Below, one piece after another: positions 30,545-41,544 of a stretch of DNA of 64,000 bases. The DNA is taken from assembly GCF_000706625.1 (NCBI RefSeq), contig NZ_KL407334.1, forward strand, positions 970,160 to 1,034,159. Reading direction: 5' to 3'. The DNA is from Bartonella koehlerae C-29 (lineage in GTDB: Bacteria; Pseudomonadota; Alphaproteobacteria; Rhizobiales; Rhizobiaceae). How positions within the stretch are numbered: the first letter of the stretch is position 1; every line of letters starts with the position of its first letter. The notes under the pieces are model-generated. The model was not told where the DNA came from and made no database searches. It saw only the letters and a list, made by a program, of their open reading frames with translations. A program made the position numbers and the translations under genes.

Positions 30545-31249
30545 ATGAATGTTCAGCAGTTAAAAAAAATGGCAGCTTTAAAAGCGCTTGAATTTGTTGA
30601 AGATGATATGCGGCTTGGTATCGGATCTGGTTCGACAGTAAATGAGTTTATTTCTCTTCTAGGTGAGCGTATCGCGAATGGTCTGCGCGTAACTTGTGTT
30701 GCAACCTCGCAGTATTCTGAACAACTCTGTCATAAATTCGGCGTGCCTATCAGCACTTTAGAAAAAATACCTGAACTAGACCTTGATATTGATGGGGCGG
30801 ATGAAATTGGTCCAGAGATGACTCTTATTAAAGGAGGGGGTGGAGCATTATTGCATGAAAAAATTGTAGCATCGGCTTCTCATGCAATGCTTGTCATCGC
30901 TGATGAAACAAAAATGGTAAAAACGCTTGGTGCTTTTGCGTTGCCAATTGAAATTAATCCGTTTGGTATGCACGCTACACGCATCGCCATTGAAAAAGCA
31001 GTTGGTGATTTAGGGCTTTCTGGGAAAATTACATTACGAATGAATGGAGACAACCCATTTAAAACAGATGGTGGTCATTTCATTTTTGATGCATTTTGGG
31101 GGAGCATTTTACAGCCAAAATTATTATCGGAGGTACTTCTTGCAATTCCTGGTGTTGTTGAGCATGGTCTTTTTTTGGGATTGGCTTCACGTGCAATTGT
31201 AGCGATGGCGGATAGTCAAATAAAAGTTTTAGAACCGTTTGATTTTTAG
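30545..31249 (+). CDS. rpiA: Ribose-5-phosphate isomerase A
   Basis: Interconverts ribose-5-phosphate and ribulose-5-phosphate in the pentose phosphate pathway, 234 residues. The phosphate-binding [12 protein letters not shown] (about residues 22-33), the [11 protein letters not shown] block and the catalytic stretch [14 protein letters not shown] are all intact. AAAGGT lies upstream of the ATG. It is followed by a DUF2059 gene and gor on the same strand. Confidence 0.97.
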   Translation: MNVQQLKKMAALKALEFVEDDMRLGIGSGSTVNEFISLLGERIANGLRVTCVATSQYSEQLCHKFGVPISTLEKIPELDLDIDGADEIGPEMTLIKGGGGALLHEKIVASASHAMLVIADETKMVKTLGAFALPIEINPFGMHATRIAIEKAVGDLGLSGKITLRMNGDNPFKTDGGHFIFDAFWGSILQPKLLSEVLLAIPGVVEHGLFLGLASRAIVAMADSQIKVLEPFDF

Positions 31250-31354
31250 GTAAGACAGTTTACATCTCTCTAGGTCAGCGTAATAAAGAGAGGTTGAAGG
31301 TTTTTGGTAAAATAATAAATTTGAATTACAATTAATTATCGGGGTAATCATTAC

Positions 31355-31912
31355 ATGGAAAAAATATTTTCTTTTCAGCGTTTTATAGGGTATTTTGGTG
31401 CAGTTGCTGTTGTGTTTGTGAATGTTGGAATAGTTCATGCACAGGGTGTAAGCGTTCAGCATTTAATTTCAGCGAGAAAGACTATCAATGCTATTCATGC
31501 CACTGATCAATTTGATAGCTTTTTACCAACTGCAGCACGTGATCTCAAAAATGAATTGATAGGCGATGATCCGAATTTGGCAACGGCTATTTCTGAGATT
31601 GTTGATAAGCAGGCACTTGCTTTGGTGAAACGGCGTTCTGATTTAGAAAAAGAAATTGCTCAGGTATATGCAAAGTATTTTACTCAAGAAGAGCTTGATG
31701 CAATCACGGCATTCTATAATTCCGATACCGGTAAAAAGTTTTTAACAGAAGTTCCAAGTATTGCACGTGATGCTTATTCTACATTTGATTCATGGCGTTC
31801 TAGTATTATGCAGGATCTTGTAAAAAATGTAAAAAAAGAAATGTCTGAAACACTTCATTTAGAAAATTCCATTACACCTACGAAATCTAGCTCTTCAGAA
31901 AATCCCGAATAG
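31355..31912 (+). CDS. Exported DUF2059 protein
   Basis: A 185-residue secreted protein. A signal peptide ends near VHA-QG (about residue 30). The mature part contains the DUF2059 core, with YAKYFTQEELDAITAFYNS (about residues 108-126) and TGKKFLTEVP. The domain's function is not known. In rhizobia and Brucella a gene of this kind also lies between rpiA and gor. The C-terminus is low-complexity (TPTKSSSSENPE). Confidence 0.85.
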   Translation: MEKIFSFQRFIGYFGAVAVVFVNVGIVHAQGVSVQHLISARKTINAIHATDQFDSFLPTAARDLKNELIGDDPNLATAISEIVDKQALALVKRRSDLEKEIAQVYAKYFTQEELDAITAFYNSDTGKKFLTEVPSIARDAYSTFDSWRSSIMQDLVKNVKKEMSETLHLENSITPTKSSSSENPE

Positions 31913-31964
31913 CTTAAGTGGTATCATTTATAATAATGAATGCTTCTTTGTTTATTTTTTTTTG

Positions 31965-31990
31965 AATGGCGGTTTTTCCGCCGTTTTTAA
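31965..31990 (+). terminator. Rho-independent terminator after the DUF2059 gene
   Basis: AATGGCGG (31965-31972) pairs with CCGCCGTT (31978-31985) around a five-T loop, and a T run follows. It ends the rpiA-DUF2059 unit before gor, which therefore should have its own promoter. Confidence 0.75.
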
Positions 31991-32114
31991 TAAAAGTAAG
32001 TCTTTTTAGGATGTTACTTTATAGAAAAAATGAGACTGGAGAATAAAAAAGGACTTTCATTTAATATAAATGACGAGAGCCTCTTGTTTGAAGACATATA
32101 AGAAGGAATAGTTT

Positions 32115-33506
32115 ATGGGATCCTTTGACTTTGATTTGTTTGTTATTGGAAGCGGTTCTGGTGGGGTGCGTGCTGCGCGTCTTGCTGGAGCACTCGGCAA
32201 ACGTGTCGCGATAGCAGAAGAGTATCGTATAGGAGGAACTTGCGTTATTCGCGGTTGCGTTCCCAAAAAACTCTATGTTTATGCATCACAATATGCACAA
32301 GAGTTTAGTAAGAGCGTTGATTTTGGATGGAAATACGCTGATCCAATTTTTAACTGGGAAAAATTGGTTGCGGCTAAAAATAAAGAAATATCAAGATTAG
32401 AAGGACTTTATCGCAAGGGACTACAAAATAACAATGTTCATATTTATGAAAGTCGTGCTGTTTTTGTAGATGAACATACATTAGAACTCTCTATGACAGG
32501 TGAATGGGTAAGCGCAGAAAAAATTTTGATTGCCACAGGGGCAAAAATTTCATCAAACTCTACTATAAAAGGTAGTGATTTATGTCTTACTTCCAATGAA
32601 ATTTTTGATCTTGAAAAACTACCAAAATCAATAGTCATTGTTGGTGGAGGGTATATTGGCGTGGAATTTGCTAACATTTTTCATGGATTAGGTGTAAAAA
32701 CAACGCTTCTCCATCGTGGTGATTTAATTCTTCGTAATTTTGATTATGATTTGCGCCAGTTGCTTAATAATGCAATGGTTGCAAAAGGGATTTCTATTGT
32801 TTATGGAGCAACTGTTTCTCAAGTTCAGTCTAGAGGGAATTGCTATGATGTTATTTTAACAAGTGGACAAACGATTCGTGCCGATCGGATTATGTTGGCT
32901 ACGGGGCGTGTGCCAAATACGACGGGTTTGGGACTCGAACGGGCAGGCGTTAAAGTGAATGAATTGGGTGCAGTTGTTGTTGATGAAAAAATGATGACAA
33001 ATGTATCTCATATTTGGGCTGTTGGTGATGTAACAGGTCATATTCAATTGACACCTGTTGCTATTCATGATGCAATGTGTTTTGTTAAGAACGCATTTGA
33101 GAATACATCCACAACACCTGATTATGATCTAATCACAACAGCGGTTTTTTCACAGCCAGAGATCGGAACGGTTGGTCTTTCAGAAGAAGAAGCACTTCAT
33201 CGTTATAAGCGTGTCGAGATTTATCGTACAGTTTTTTGTCCTATGCGCAGTGTTCTTTCCGGAAATTCGGAAAAAGTATTTATGAAGCTTATTGTTGATG
33301 GTGAAAGCCGTATTGTTATAGGGGCCCATATTTTAGGGGAAAATGCTGGTGAGATGGCACAGCTTATTGGCATATCTCTCAAGGGGAAAGTAACGAAGGA
33401 TATTTTTGATAAAACTATGGCAGTGCATCCGACGATCGCAGAAGAATTGGTAACGATGTATAAACCGAGTTATGTATATGAAAACGGGGAAAAACTCGAC
33501 AATTGA
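32115..33506 (+). CDS. gor: Glutathione reductase
   Basis: An FAD- and NADPH-dependent disulfide reductase of 463 residues that keeps glutathione reduced. FAD motif GSGSGG is at 12-17. The redox-active disulfide is Cys43 and Cys48 (GGTCVIRGCVPKK), with the pattern CxxxxC of the family. A second Rossmann motif, VGGGYIGVEFA, binds NADPH. The catalytic His438 is in HPTIAEE near the C-terminus. AAGGA precedes the ATG. The Val-Ile-Arg sequence between the cysteines is the glutathione reductase type and not the dihydrolipoamide dehydrogenase type. Confidence 0.96.
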   Translation: MGSFDFDLFVIGSGSGGVRAARLAGALGKRVAIAEEYRIGGTCVIRGCVPKKLYVYASQYAQEFSKSVDFGWKYADPIFNWEKLVAAKNKEISRLEGLYRKGLQNNNVHIYESRAVFVDEHTLELSMTGEWVSAEKILIATGAKISSNSTIKGSDLCLTSNEIFDLEKLPKSIVIVGGGYIGVEFANIFHGLGVKTTLLHRGDLILRNFDYDLRQLLNNAMVAKGISIVYGATVSQVQSRGNCYDVILTSGQTIRADRIMLATGRVPNTTGLGLERAGVKVNELGAVVVDEKMMTNVSHIWAVGDVTGHIQLTPVAIHDAMCFVKNAFENTSTTPDYDLITTAVFSQPEIGTVGLSEEEALHRYKRVEIYRTVFCPMRSVLSGNSEKVFMKLIVDGESRIVIGAHILGENAGEMAQLIGISLKGKVTKDIFDKTMAVHPTIAEELVTMYKPSYVYENGEKLDN

Positions 33507-33583
33507 ACAGCAGTGTATATTGCGGTAGAGCGTAAAGCGTTTGGCGTGACGATTTGTAAGCTTAAGTTTCTGGAGAGAATATA

Positions 33584-34963
33584 ATGATAAAAAAATGGGC
33601 GCCAGATTCCTGGAGAACAAGGCCAATTGAACAAGTTCCGACTTATCCTGATAAATTTGTTTTAGCAGATGTTGAACGAAAGCTAAGGAGCTATCCTCCT
33701 TTGGTTTTTGCGGGTGAGGCACGTGATTTGAAAAATGAATTAGCAACTGTTGCGAAAGGTCAGGCTTTTTTATTGCAAGGAGGAGATTGTGCAGAAAGCT
33801 TTGCAGAGCACGAAGCTGATAATATCCGTGATTTTTTTCGTGTATTTTTGCAAATGGCGATTGTTTTAACTTTTGGCAGTTCTAAGCCGGTTGTTAAAAT
33901 CGGTCGTATTGCTGGTCAGTTTGCAAAGCCACGCTCTTCAGACATGGAAAGTAAAGAAGGTGTTGAGCTTCCTTCTTATCGAGGAGATATTATTAATGAC
34001 ATTGAGTTTGAGGTGAATTCTCGTATTCCTGATCCTCAAAGAATGTCTATGGCTTATCGCCAGTCTGCTGCAACGCTTAATTTGTTGCGTGCTTTTTCAC
34101 AAGGGGGCTATGCTAATTTAGAAAATGTTCACGCATGGATGTTGAGTTTCGTTTCTAATAGCCCACAGGGCGAACGTTATGAAATGCTAGCAGAGCGTAT
34201 TTCTGAAGCGATTGATTTTATGCGTTCTATAGGAATTAACTCCAAAACAAATTCTTCATTACGTGAAACATCTTTTTATACCAGTCACGAAGCACTTTTG
34301 CTTGGATACGAAGAGGCTTTAACACGAATTGATTCGACTTCTGGAGATTGGTATGCAACGTCTGGCCATATGTTATGGATTGGCGATCGTACACGTCAGA
34401 TTGATCATGCCCACGTTGAATATTGCCGCGGTGTTAAAAATCCACTTGGATTGAAATGTGGCCCTTCCATTGAATCTGATGAACTTTTGAGATTGATTGA
34501 TATTCTAAATCCTGAAAATGAACCGGGGCGGTTAACACTCATCACACGTTTTGGTTATGATAAAGTTAAGAATTATCTGCCTAAATTGATCCGGGCAGTT
34601 GAACGCGAAAAGCGTAAGGTGATATGGTCATGCGATCCAATGCATGGTAATACAGTTACTATTAATGGCTACAAAACGCGCCCCTTTGATTATGTTTTGA
34701 AGGAAGTAGAGAATTTTTTTTCAGTGCATTATGGAGAAGGAACTTATCCAGGGGGCATTCATATTGAAATGACTGGTCGTGATGTAACAGAATGTACAGG
34801 TGGTGCACGTGCTATTTCTGTAGAAGATTTGTCTGATCGCTATCATACGCAGTGTGATCCACGATTAAATGCAGATCAAGCGTTGGAATTAGCCTTTCTT
34901 GTGGCTGAACTCCTGAAGAAAAATCGTGATACGGAACCATTAGTATTTGCTGCGAACAGTTAG
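33584..34963 (+). CDS. 3-deoxy-7-phosphoheptulonate synthase, class II
   Basis: The plant-type (AroA-II) DAHP synthase, 459 residues, which starts the shikimate pathway from phosphoenolpyruvate and erythrose-4-phosphate. Family blocks are [21 protein letters not shown] (given as [13 protein letters not shown]), [25 protein letters not shown] and [18 protein letters not shown]. The Cys of GGDCAES and the His and Glu of these blocks bind the metal. GGAGAG lies eight bases before the ATG. It is a stand-alone gene between gor and nadE. Confidence 0.96.
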   Translation: MIKKWAPDSWRTRPIEQVPTYPDKFVLADVERKLRSYPPLVFAGEARDLKNELATVAKGQAFLLQGGDCAESFAEHEADNIRDFFRVFLQMAIVLTFGSSKPVVKIGRIAGQFAKPRSSDMESKEGVELPSYRGDIINDIEFEVNSRIPDPQRMSMAYRQSAATLNLLRAFSQGGYANLENVHAWMLSFVSNSPQGERYEMLAERISEAIDFMRSIGINSKTNSSLRETSFYTSHEALLLGYEEALTRIDSTSGDWYATSGHMLWIGDRTRQIDHAHVEYCRGVKNPLGLKCGPSIESDELLRLIDILNPENEPGRLTLITRFGYDKVKNYLPKLIRAVEREKRKVIWSCDPMHGNTVTINGYKTRPFDYVLKEVENFFSVHYGEGTYPGGIHIEMTGRDVTECTGGARAISVEDLSDRYHTQCDPRLNADQALELAFLVAELLKKNRDTEPLVFAANS

Positions 34964-35075
34964 ACAGAAAATAATACATAACATTTTTTATTTAAATTTT
35001 TATAAGAGCAGAGGTTTTTTGAAAAAGAAATGTTTTCGATAAGTAAAGCAGAGTTATGGCTGCCAAACGGATAAA

Positions 35076-36755
35076 ATGGTACAAAAGCTTGTGAAAAATG
35101 ATTTTCGGGTAGCAGTTGCCCAATTAAATCCTATCGTTGGTGATACGGAGGGAAACTCTTCTCTTGCTATAATGGCGCATCAAAAGGCTAAAGAAGAAGA
35201 TGCTGATCTTGTATTATTCACGGAGCTTTTTATAAGTGCTTATCCACCGGAAGATCTTGTTCTGAAACCTGTTTTTACTAAAGCATGTAAAGATGCTGTT
35301 AAAAAATTAGCAAAGCTAACAAAAGGAGGGCCAGGAATAGTCATTGGTCTTCCTCTAAGGCATAATAATAACATTTACAATGGTGTTGCGCTTCTTGATG
35401 AAGGACGGATAGTTGCTGAAAGCTTGAAACTTGATCTACCTAATTATGCTGAATTTGACGAAAAGCGTGTATTTTCTTCTGGTCCACGCCTTGAGCCTAT
35501 CGTCTATCGTGGACTAAAACTAGGGATAGTGATTTGTGAAGATATTTGGAATGATTTCTCTCTATGTGCAGAACTTGCTAATAAAGGAGCTGAGATTGTT
35601 CTCGTCCTTAATGGATCTCCCTATCATCGTAATAAAACACTAAAGCGAATAGAAGTTGTACGTGCGCAAGCTCTTCAATCCGGTTTGTCAATTGTTTATG
35701 CTAATCAAGTTGGTGGTCAAGATGAGCTGGTTTTTGATGGAGGATCTTTTGCATTGAATGGAGAAGGCAAAATGGTGTTTCAAATGAAACATTTTGAAAG
35801 TCATATTGCTTTAAGTCATTGGCGACGAAAAACGGCTGGATGGCAATGTGTTTCTGGTCCAAATGAAACTCTTCTTAATGGGTTAGCTGCTGATTATCAA
35901 GCTTGTGTTTTGGGTTTGAGAGATTACGTCAATAAAAACCGCTTTCAGAATGTTATTCTTGGTCTTTCAGGAGGAATTGATTCAGCTCTATGTACGACAA
36001 TGGCGGTTGATGCTCTTGGTGCTGAGAAGGTTCGCACTGTAATGATGCCTTATCATTATACTTCACAGGAATCATTAAAAGATGCTAAAAAGTGCGCGCA
36101 TCTTTTAGGATGTCGTTATGAAATAATACCAATTGTTCAACTTGTTGAAGTTTTTTTGAAGACAATGGCACCTGTTTTTTTAGGATTGCCATCTGGTGTA
36201 ACAGAAGAGAACCTTCAAAGTCGTATACGCGGTGTTATCTTGATGGCACTTTCGAATAAATTTGGCTCAATGGTGGTAACAACAGGTAATAAATCGGAAA
36301 TGGCTGTGGGATATGCAACACTTTATGGTGATATGAATGGAGGGTTTAATCCTCTTAAAGATGTTTATAAAACACAGGTATATGCATTAGCTCAGTGGCG
36401 CAATAAAAATCACTTGCAAAATTTGAAGGGACCAGAGGGAGTTGTAATTCCCCCTAATATTATAGTAAAAGCACCTTCCGCAGAGCTTCGGGAAAATCAA
36501 AAAGATGAAGATTCTCTTCCACCTTATCCTATTCTGGATGATATTTTACAATCCCTTATAGAAAATGACATGAGTGTTTGTGATATTATTAAACGTGGGT
36601 ATTTACGGGAAACAGTTGAGAAAATTGAACACCTTCTTTATGGTGCCGAATATAAAAGGCGGCAATCTGCCCCTGGCGTAAAAATCAGTTACAAGAACTT
36701 TGGACGTGATCGCCGTTATCCCATTGTTAATCGTTTTCGCGATAATAAAAATTGA
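35076..36755 (+). CDS. nadE: Glutamine-dependent NAD+ synthetase
   Basis: Amidates nicotinic acid adenine dinucleotide in the last step of NAD synthesis, 559 residues. The N-terminal nitrilase-like domain frees ammonia from glutamine with the triad Glu50 (FTELFISAYPPEDL), Lys118 (ESLKLDLPNY) and Cys154 (IVICEDIWND). The C-terminal synthetase domain has the PP-loop SGGIDS at 298-303 and the later MAVGYATLYGDMNGG block. The ribosome binding site is weak. It lies 10 bases before the second gltX. Confidence 0.96.
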   Translation: MVQKLVKNDFRVAVAQLNPIVGDTEGNSSLAIMAHQKAKEEDADLVLFTELFISAYPPEDLVLKPVFTKACKDAVKKLAKLTKGGPGIVIGLPLRHNNNIYNGVALLDEGRIVAESLKLDLPNYAEFDEKRVFSSGPRLEPIVYRGLKLGIVICEDIWNDFSLCAELANKGAEIVLVLNGSPYHRNKTLKRIEVVRAQALQSGLSIVYANQVGGQDELVFDGGSFALNGEGKMVFQMKHFESHIALSHWRRKTAGWQCVSGPNETLLNGLAADYQACVLGLRDYVNKNRFQNVILGLSGGIDSALCTTMAVDALGAEKVRTVMMPYHYTSQESLKDAKKCAHLLGCRYEIIPIVQLVEVFLKTMAPVFLGLPSGVTEENLQSRIRGVILMALSNKFGSMVVTTGNKSEMAVGYATLYGDMNGGFNPLKDVYKTQVYALAQWRNKNHLQNLKGPEGVVIPPNIIVKAPSAELRENQKDEDSLPPYPILDDILQSLIENDMSVCDIIKRGYLRETVEKIEHLLYGAEYKRRQSAPGVKISYKNFGRDRRYPIVNRFRDNKN

Positions 36756-36765
36756 GCATTGTTTT

Positions 36766-38145
36766 ATGATAAAAGTTCGTTTTGCACCTTCTCCAACAGG
36801 CTATATTCACATTGGTAATATACGTATTGCCTTGTTCAACTGGCTTTATGCGCAAGCACATAATGGAACATTTATTTTGCGCTATGATGATACAGATGTT
36901 GAACGTTCTAAGCAGGAATATATTGATGCTATTGCTATTGATCTTGAATGGCTTGGTATTCAACCAGATGAAATTTATTATCAATCTAAGCGATTTAATC
37001 GATATGATGAAGTTGCAGAAATTCTCAAACAACGTGGTCTTCTTTATCCCTGTTATGAGACAGCAGAAGAATTAGATCGGCGTCGTAAAATCCAACTTTC
37101 ACGAAAATTGCCTCCTGTTTATGACCGCGTTGCATTGAAATTGACACCAGAAGATAAAAGAGAATTTGAAACACAAGGTCGTAAACCTCATTGGCGTTTT
37201 CTTCTCCCTAATTTTAAAGATAATCCTTTACAAAAAAAGCGAACAGAAGTTTGTTGGAACGATGCAGTAAAGGGAAAGCAGATAATAGATTTAGCTTCTC
37301 TTTCAGATCCTATTTTAATTCGTGAAGACGGAAGCTATCTTTATACGTTACCCTCTGTAGTTGATGATATAGATATGGCTATTACGCATATTATTCGTGG
37401 GGATGATCATATTACAAATACAGGTGCACAGATTGCTCTTTTTGAAGCCCTCAATGCTAAATTGCCAATTTTTGGTCATATTAATTTGTTGACCACGGTT
37501 TTAGGAAAAGGGCTCTCAAAACGGAACAATGATCTTTCTATCCGTTCTCTACGGGCAGAAGGATTTGAATCTATAGCTGTTCAGTGTCTTGCTGTTTTGA
37601 TTGGAACGTCACAAAATGTGTATCCTTATCCTAATCAAGCAGCTCTTTTAAAGCATTTCAATCTGCAAGATACCTCAAGATCGGTTGCAAAATTTGATAC
37701 TGCTGATCTTCTTACTTTAAATAGTTATCTTGTCCACGAGTTAACCTATGAGGAAGTTAAAAAACGGCTTGAAAATCTTTCTATTAATGGAGAAAAGGTG
37801 GAGTATTTTTGGAACACAATAAGAAGCAATATTGATAAAGTGAATGATGCTGTTTTGTGGTGGAGAATGCTTCATGATGAACAGAACTTTGATACAGTGA
37901 CGCTTGAGGATCGCGCATTCGTTCGTCAGTCACTCAATTTATTGCCCGAAGGTGCATTGAATGATGAAAGTTGGAAAGTCTGGACGACGGCATTAAAGGA
38001 AAAAACAGGTCGTAGAGGAAAAGCTTTGTTTCTGCCCTTGCGTCAGGCACTTACTGGAATGGATCATGGACCTGAAATGGGAAAACTTTTACAGCTTTTA
38101 GGACGTGAGAAAGTAATAAAAAGACTGACTATACAAGGGAAATAA
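36766..38145 (+). CDS. gltX: Glutamate--tRNA ligase (second copy)
   Basis: A second class I glutamyl-tRNA synthetase, 459 residues, clearly diverged from the copy at 26255-27706. HIGN at 15-18 (PSPTGYIHIGNIRIAL) replaces HIGG, and the KMSKS-type loop reads KGLSKRNND. ATG 36766 is preferred; the frame opens at 36700, but that extension overlaps nadE and is not conserved. In alphaproteobacteria with two GluRS proteins one often specialises for tRNA-Gln; which copy does this here cannot be told by eye. It converges with the helicase gene across a hairpin. Confidence 0.95.
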   Translation: MIKVRFAPSPTGYIHIGNIRIALFNWLYAQAHNGTFILRYDDTDVERSKQEYIDAIAIDLEWLGIQPDEIYYQSKRFNRYDEVAEILKQRGLLYPCYETAEELDRRRKIQLSRKLPPVYDRVALKLTPEDKREFETQGRKPHWRFLLPNFKDNPLQKKRTEVCWNDAVKGKQIIDLASLSDPILIREDGSYLYTLPSVVDDIDMAITHIIRGDDHITNTGAQIALFEALNAKLPIFGHINLLTTVLGKGLSKRNNDLSIRSLRAEGFESIAVQCLAVLIGTSQNVYPYPNQAALLKHFNLQDTSRSVAKFDTADLLTLNSYLVHELTYEEVKKRLENLSINGEKVEYFWNTIRSNIDKVNDAVLWWRMLHDEQNFDTVTLEDRAFVRQSLNLLPEGALNDESWKVWTTALKEKTGRRGKALFLPLRQALTGMDHGPEMGKLLQLLGREKVIKRLTIQGK

Positions 38146-38189
38146 AAACGAATGCCTCTGGGGTATTATATTCGTTTAATTGTTTTTTT
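38146..38189 (+). terminator. Terminator after the second gltX
   Basis: AAACGAAT (38146-38153) pairs with ATTCGTTT (38170-38177), and a seven-T run follows at about 38183-38189. It starts right after the gltX stop and lies between two convergent genes, so it may serve as the main stop for gltX. Confidence 0.65.
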
Positions 38190-38224
38190 GATGATTTGCC
38201 CTATCCAAGAAGCGAATTTCTATT

Positions 38225-39628
38225 TTAAGTGCGGATTTTTATGAGCATAAATGCTGGTATATCATCGCCAAATCCAGGGGGAGTATGATTGTTATTTTTT
38301 CGATGATTATGTTTTTGAAGTAAATTGACTTTATTATTTGTAGCTTTCGTATAACCAACTTTATCATTTTTAAAGGACTTTTGGGTGTGCACAGAACACT
38401 CTTTTTGAGCAGTTTTCTTTGATGGTGTTGGAGATTTTCTCTTTAAAATGATATCATCTGTTTGATCAGTGGTTGTTAAAGTAGAGAGATCTCCATTGAG
38501 CCATTCAATTTTTTCATTGCTTATTTCTTCAATGGCACTGATATATTTTTGATCAGCTTTTGTGACAATCGTGAAAGCTTTTCCGCTACGATTTGCACGT
38601 CCTGTACGACCAATTCTATGAATGTAGTCTTCAGCGTGTGTAGGAACATCATAATTGAAGACATGACTTACGGCTGGAATATCAAGTCCACGCGCGACTA
38701 CATCAGAAGCGACAAGAAGTGTGATTTTGTTGTCTTTAAAATCGGCCAATGTGCTCATACGAGAATATTGGTCCATATCACCATGGAGTGCGCCTACACT
38801 AAAATTATGTCTGATGAGCGACCTCAAAAGTTCAGAGATATCTCTCTTTCGGTTACAAAAAATAATAGCATTTTTAAGTTCGTCACCTTCATTGTGAATA
38901 AGTTCTCGCAAAACAGCTCTTTTATCCCATGACTTATTTCCAGATTTGACGAGCCGCTGTGTAATTGTGCTAGCTGTAGAGGATGCTTTTGTAACTTCAA
39001 CAGTCACAGGAGAATGTAAAAATTGTTTTGTTAGTTTTATGATTTCTGGCGCCATTGTTGCGGAGAAGAACAAAGTTTGACGCGTAAAGGGGGTTAGTTT
39101 ACAGATGCGTTCAATATCAGGAATAAAACCCATATCCAACATACGATCAGCTTCATCAATAACAAGGATTTCAACACCCATTAAGAGCAATTTACCGCGT
39201 TCGAAGTGGTCAAGAAGGCGTCCTGGTGTTGCTATAAGAACATCAACTCCTCTTTCAAGTTTACGATCTTGCTTTTCAAAAGATACGCCACCGATGAGAA
39301 GAGCAACATTTAAACGATGATTTATTCCGTATTTATCAAAATTTTCTTCAACTTGGGCTGCAAGTTCCCGTGTTGGTTCTAGTATGAGAGTACGGGGCAT
39401 GCGCGCTCTTGCACGCCCTTTTTCGAGGAGAGTCAGCATAGGTAAAACGAAAGAGGCTGTTTTTCCAGTTCCTGTTTGGGCTATTCCTAAAACGTCTTTT
39501 CTTTGCAGTACATGGGGAATTGTACCACTCTGAATAGGCGTTGGAACAGTGTATCCAACTAACTTTACTGCCTTGATAACCTTTGCAGAAAGACCTAAAT
39601 CATCAAAACTGTTTAAAGGTTGTGTCAT
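38225..39628 (-). CDS. rhlE: DEAD-box ATP-dependent RNA helicase (RhlE group)
   Basis: A DEAD-box helicase of 467 residues that remodels RNA, probably in ribosome assembly or mRNA decay. Motif I is AQTGTGKT at 50-57, motif II DEAD at 158-161 (VIDEADRMLDMGF), motif III SAT follows at about 189, and motif VI is HRIGRTGR. The region after about residue 390 is a basic low-complexity tail rich in Lys, Asn and His, typical of the group and likely an RNA anchor. No clear ribosome binding site precedes the ATG. Confidence 0.92.
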   Translation of the reverse strand: MTQPLNSFDDLGLSAKVIKAVKLVGYTVPTPIQSGTIPHVLQRKDVLGIAQTGTGKTASFVLPMLTLLEKGRARARMPRTLILEPTRELAAQVEENFDKYGINHRLNVALLIGGVSFEKQDRKLERGVDVLIATPGRLLDHFERGKLLLMGVEILVIDEADRMLDMGFIPDIERICKLTPFTRQTLFFSATMAPEIIKLTKQFLHSPVTVEVTKASSTASTITQRLVKSGNKSWDKRAVLRELIHNEGDELKNAIIFCNRKRDISELLRSLIRHNFSVGALHGDMDQYSRMSTLADFKDNKITLLVASDVVARGLDIPAVSHVFNYDVPTHAEDYIHRIGRTGRANRSGKAFTIVTKADQKYISAIEEISNEKIEWLNGDLSTLTTTDQTDDIILKRKSPTPSKKTAQKECSVHTQKSFKNDKVGYTKATNNKVNLLQKHNHRKNNNHTPPGFGDDIPAFMLIKIRT

Positions 39629-39778
39629 TTTTTTTTTATCAACTGTTCTGCGATTTTAACTTCGCTCTCCAAGTTCTTAGTAAAATTAAATATCCTATAT
39701 TATTAGAGAGAGGTAAGATGCCTTCATAAAAAAGTCAACTATAACTGACATACTCGCATAGAGAGCATAATACAATAA

Positions 39779-40552
39779 TTAATAGAGAAATTGTTCTGAT
39801 AAAATGCGTTCATCCCATGAATGATTAGAATCAAAAAGGATTGAGACTATTACTTCTGTTGCCGTTGAAATAGTAACTGAATAAACAGATTTGACTTCAA
39901 CATTATCGGCTGCGGCATTCACGGGGCGTTTATTAGATTCGAGCATATCAAAGTGTACTATCGCCGTATTAGGAAGCAGTGCTCCATGCCAGCGACGAGG
40001 ACGAAAAGGGCTAACAGGAGTAAGCGCCATAAGGGGAGCCATGAGAGGCAAAATAGGTCCTTGTGCTGATAAATTATACGCGGTAGATCCTGCTGGTGTG
40101 GCAACGAGGATACCATCGCAACTTAATTGTTCCATACGCACGTTGTTATCAATGCTGATACGAATTTTTGCTGCCTGATAAGATTGACGGAAGAGAGATA
40201 CTTCATTGATGGCGAGTGCTTCAATAGTTCCTTGACACTCAGCTTTTGCAATCATACGCAGGGGATGAATCTCCTTTTTATGTGCGACGGCAATACGGTT
40301 TGGCAATTTTTGTTCATGAAATTCATTCATAAGAAACCCTACAGACCCTTGATTCATGCCATAAATAGGTTTTCCGGTGTTCATAACATTGCGTACTGTT
40401 TGTAACATTGTTCCGTCGCCACCAATTGCAACAACGACGTCAGTTTCTTCCAAAGAATAGTGACCGTAAACGGAAATTAATTTATTGGTCGCTTTAATGG
40501 CATCTTCAGTTTCCGCAGAAATAAAATGAAAGCGGCTTGGTAATCGAGTCAT
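39779..40552 (-). CDS. nadK: NAD kinase
   Basis: Phosphorylates NAD to NADP, 257 residues, cytoplasmic. The diagnostic GGDGT motif is at 44-48 (AIGGDGTMLQTVR) and the NEVSLFRQ and GSTAYNLSAQGPIL blocks of the substrate site follow. The length is a little short of the enterobacterial enzyme but usual for alphaproteobacteria. It is transcribed away from the tRNA-Arg gene. Confidence 0.95.
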   Translation of the reverse strand: MTRLPSRFHFISAETEDAIKATNKLISVYGHYSLEETDVVVAIGGDGTMLQTVRNVMNTGKPIYGMNQGSVGFLMNEFHEQKLPNRIAVAHKKEIHPLRMIAKAECQGTIEALAINEVSLFRQSYQAAKIRISIDNNVRMEQLSCDGILVATPAGSTAYNLSAQGPILPLMAPLMALTPVSPFRPRRWHGALLPNTAIVHFDMLESNKRPVNAAADNVEVKSVYSVTISTATEVIVSILFDSNHSWDERILSEQFLY

Positions 40553-40821
40553 TAAAAAATTATCCTGATATTTGCAATTTATTTGTAACTTACTTTTTGA
40601 GAGTTTTGAAGTTGTAATAAAAGCTATTTTTATAACAAGAAGAGAATTTTGTGCAAAAAAGAAGCTGTTTATAGAGAAAAGCTCATTGCTGGAGAGGGAA
40701 AGAAGATTATGTAGTTTGCATAAAACATAAACAAATATTTTTATCAGAATGATAATTCATCATTGAAGCCGAGAGTATGATCAGTTAAGAGGCTAAAGAT
40801 GATTTTAATAACCAGCTATAA

Positions 40822-40898
<77 letters not shown>

Positions 40899-41544
40899 AA
40901 ATTTTCCATTTTATTTTTTATCATTTTTGTAACTGGTCTTGATTTTTGACAATAAGATTATTCTTATTTTTAAAAGATAACTTTATGAAAATGCGTTATT
41001 AAGTTATATTGAATGGGAAAAAAATTTTAAAAGGATAGAGCTTATTGTTTTTTTATAGTCATTGTGGTTAATTGTTTTTAATATTAAAATCAAGAGAGTG
41101 GGGGGCTTAATAGGAAAAATTGCTGTAATTTTTGCTATTTTTATAGAGACATTACATTCTGTATAAATGAAAAATCTAATTTATAAGACAGAACTGTTAT
41201 TTTAGGAAGCAGAGTGGAATTCAGGAATTTTATTTTCGAAATCTTTGTTTCTTGATTATAAGTATGATGATGGTACTCTATAATATATTGCGTTATTGCA
41301 TTGAAAATTTCATAAAAATTATTCGTAAAGTGATATGCATATATTGTCTTAATATTTTTATTTTTCGTGAAATTGTCGAAAGAAAATGTACGAGTATCGT
41401 TATTGAGCAGATTTAAATAATGGGCAAAATTGGTTTATCTAAGCAATTTAAAGCGTCGCATAAGTATTAAATAGCAAAAGTACTTTTTTGTTTGATAAAT
41501 AAGCAGCAATATTAAGTATTTATAAATAAGCGAGAAAGAAAATT
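40899..41544. other. Gap between tRNA-Arg and hutH
   Basis: About 650 very AT-rich bases with no gene seen on either strand. The hutH promoter should lie in the right part. No remnant of another hut gene was recognised. Confidence 0.6.
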
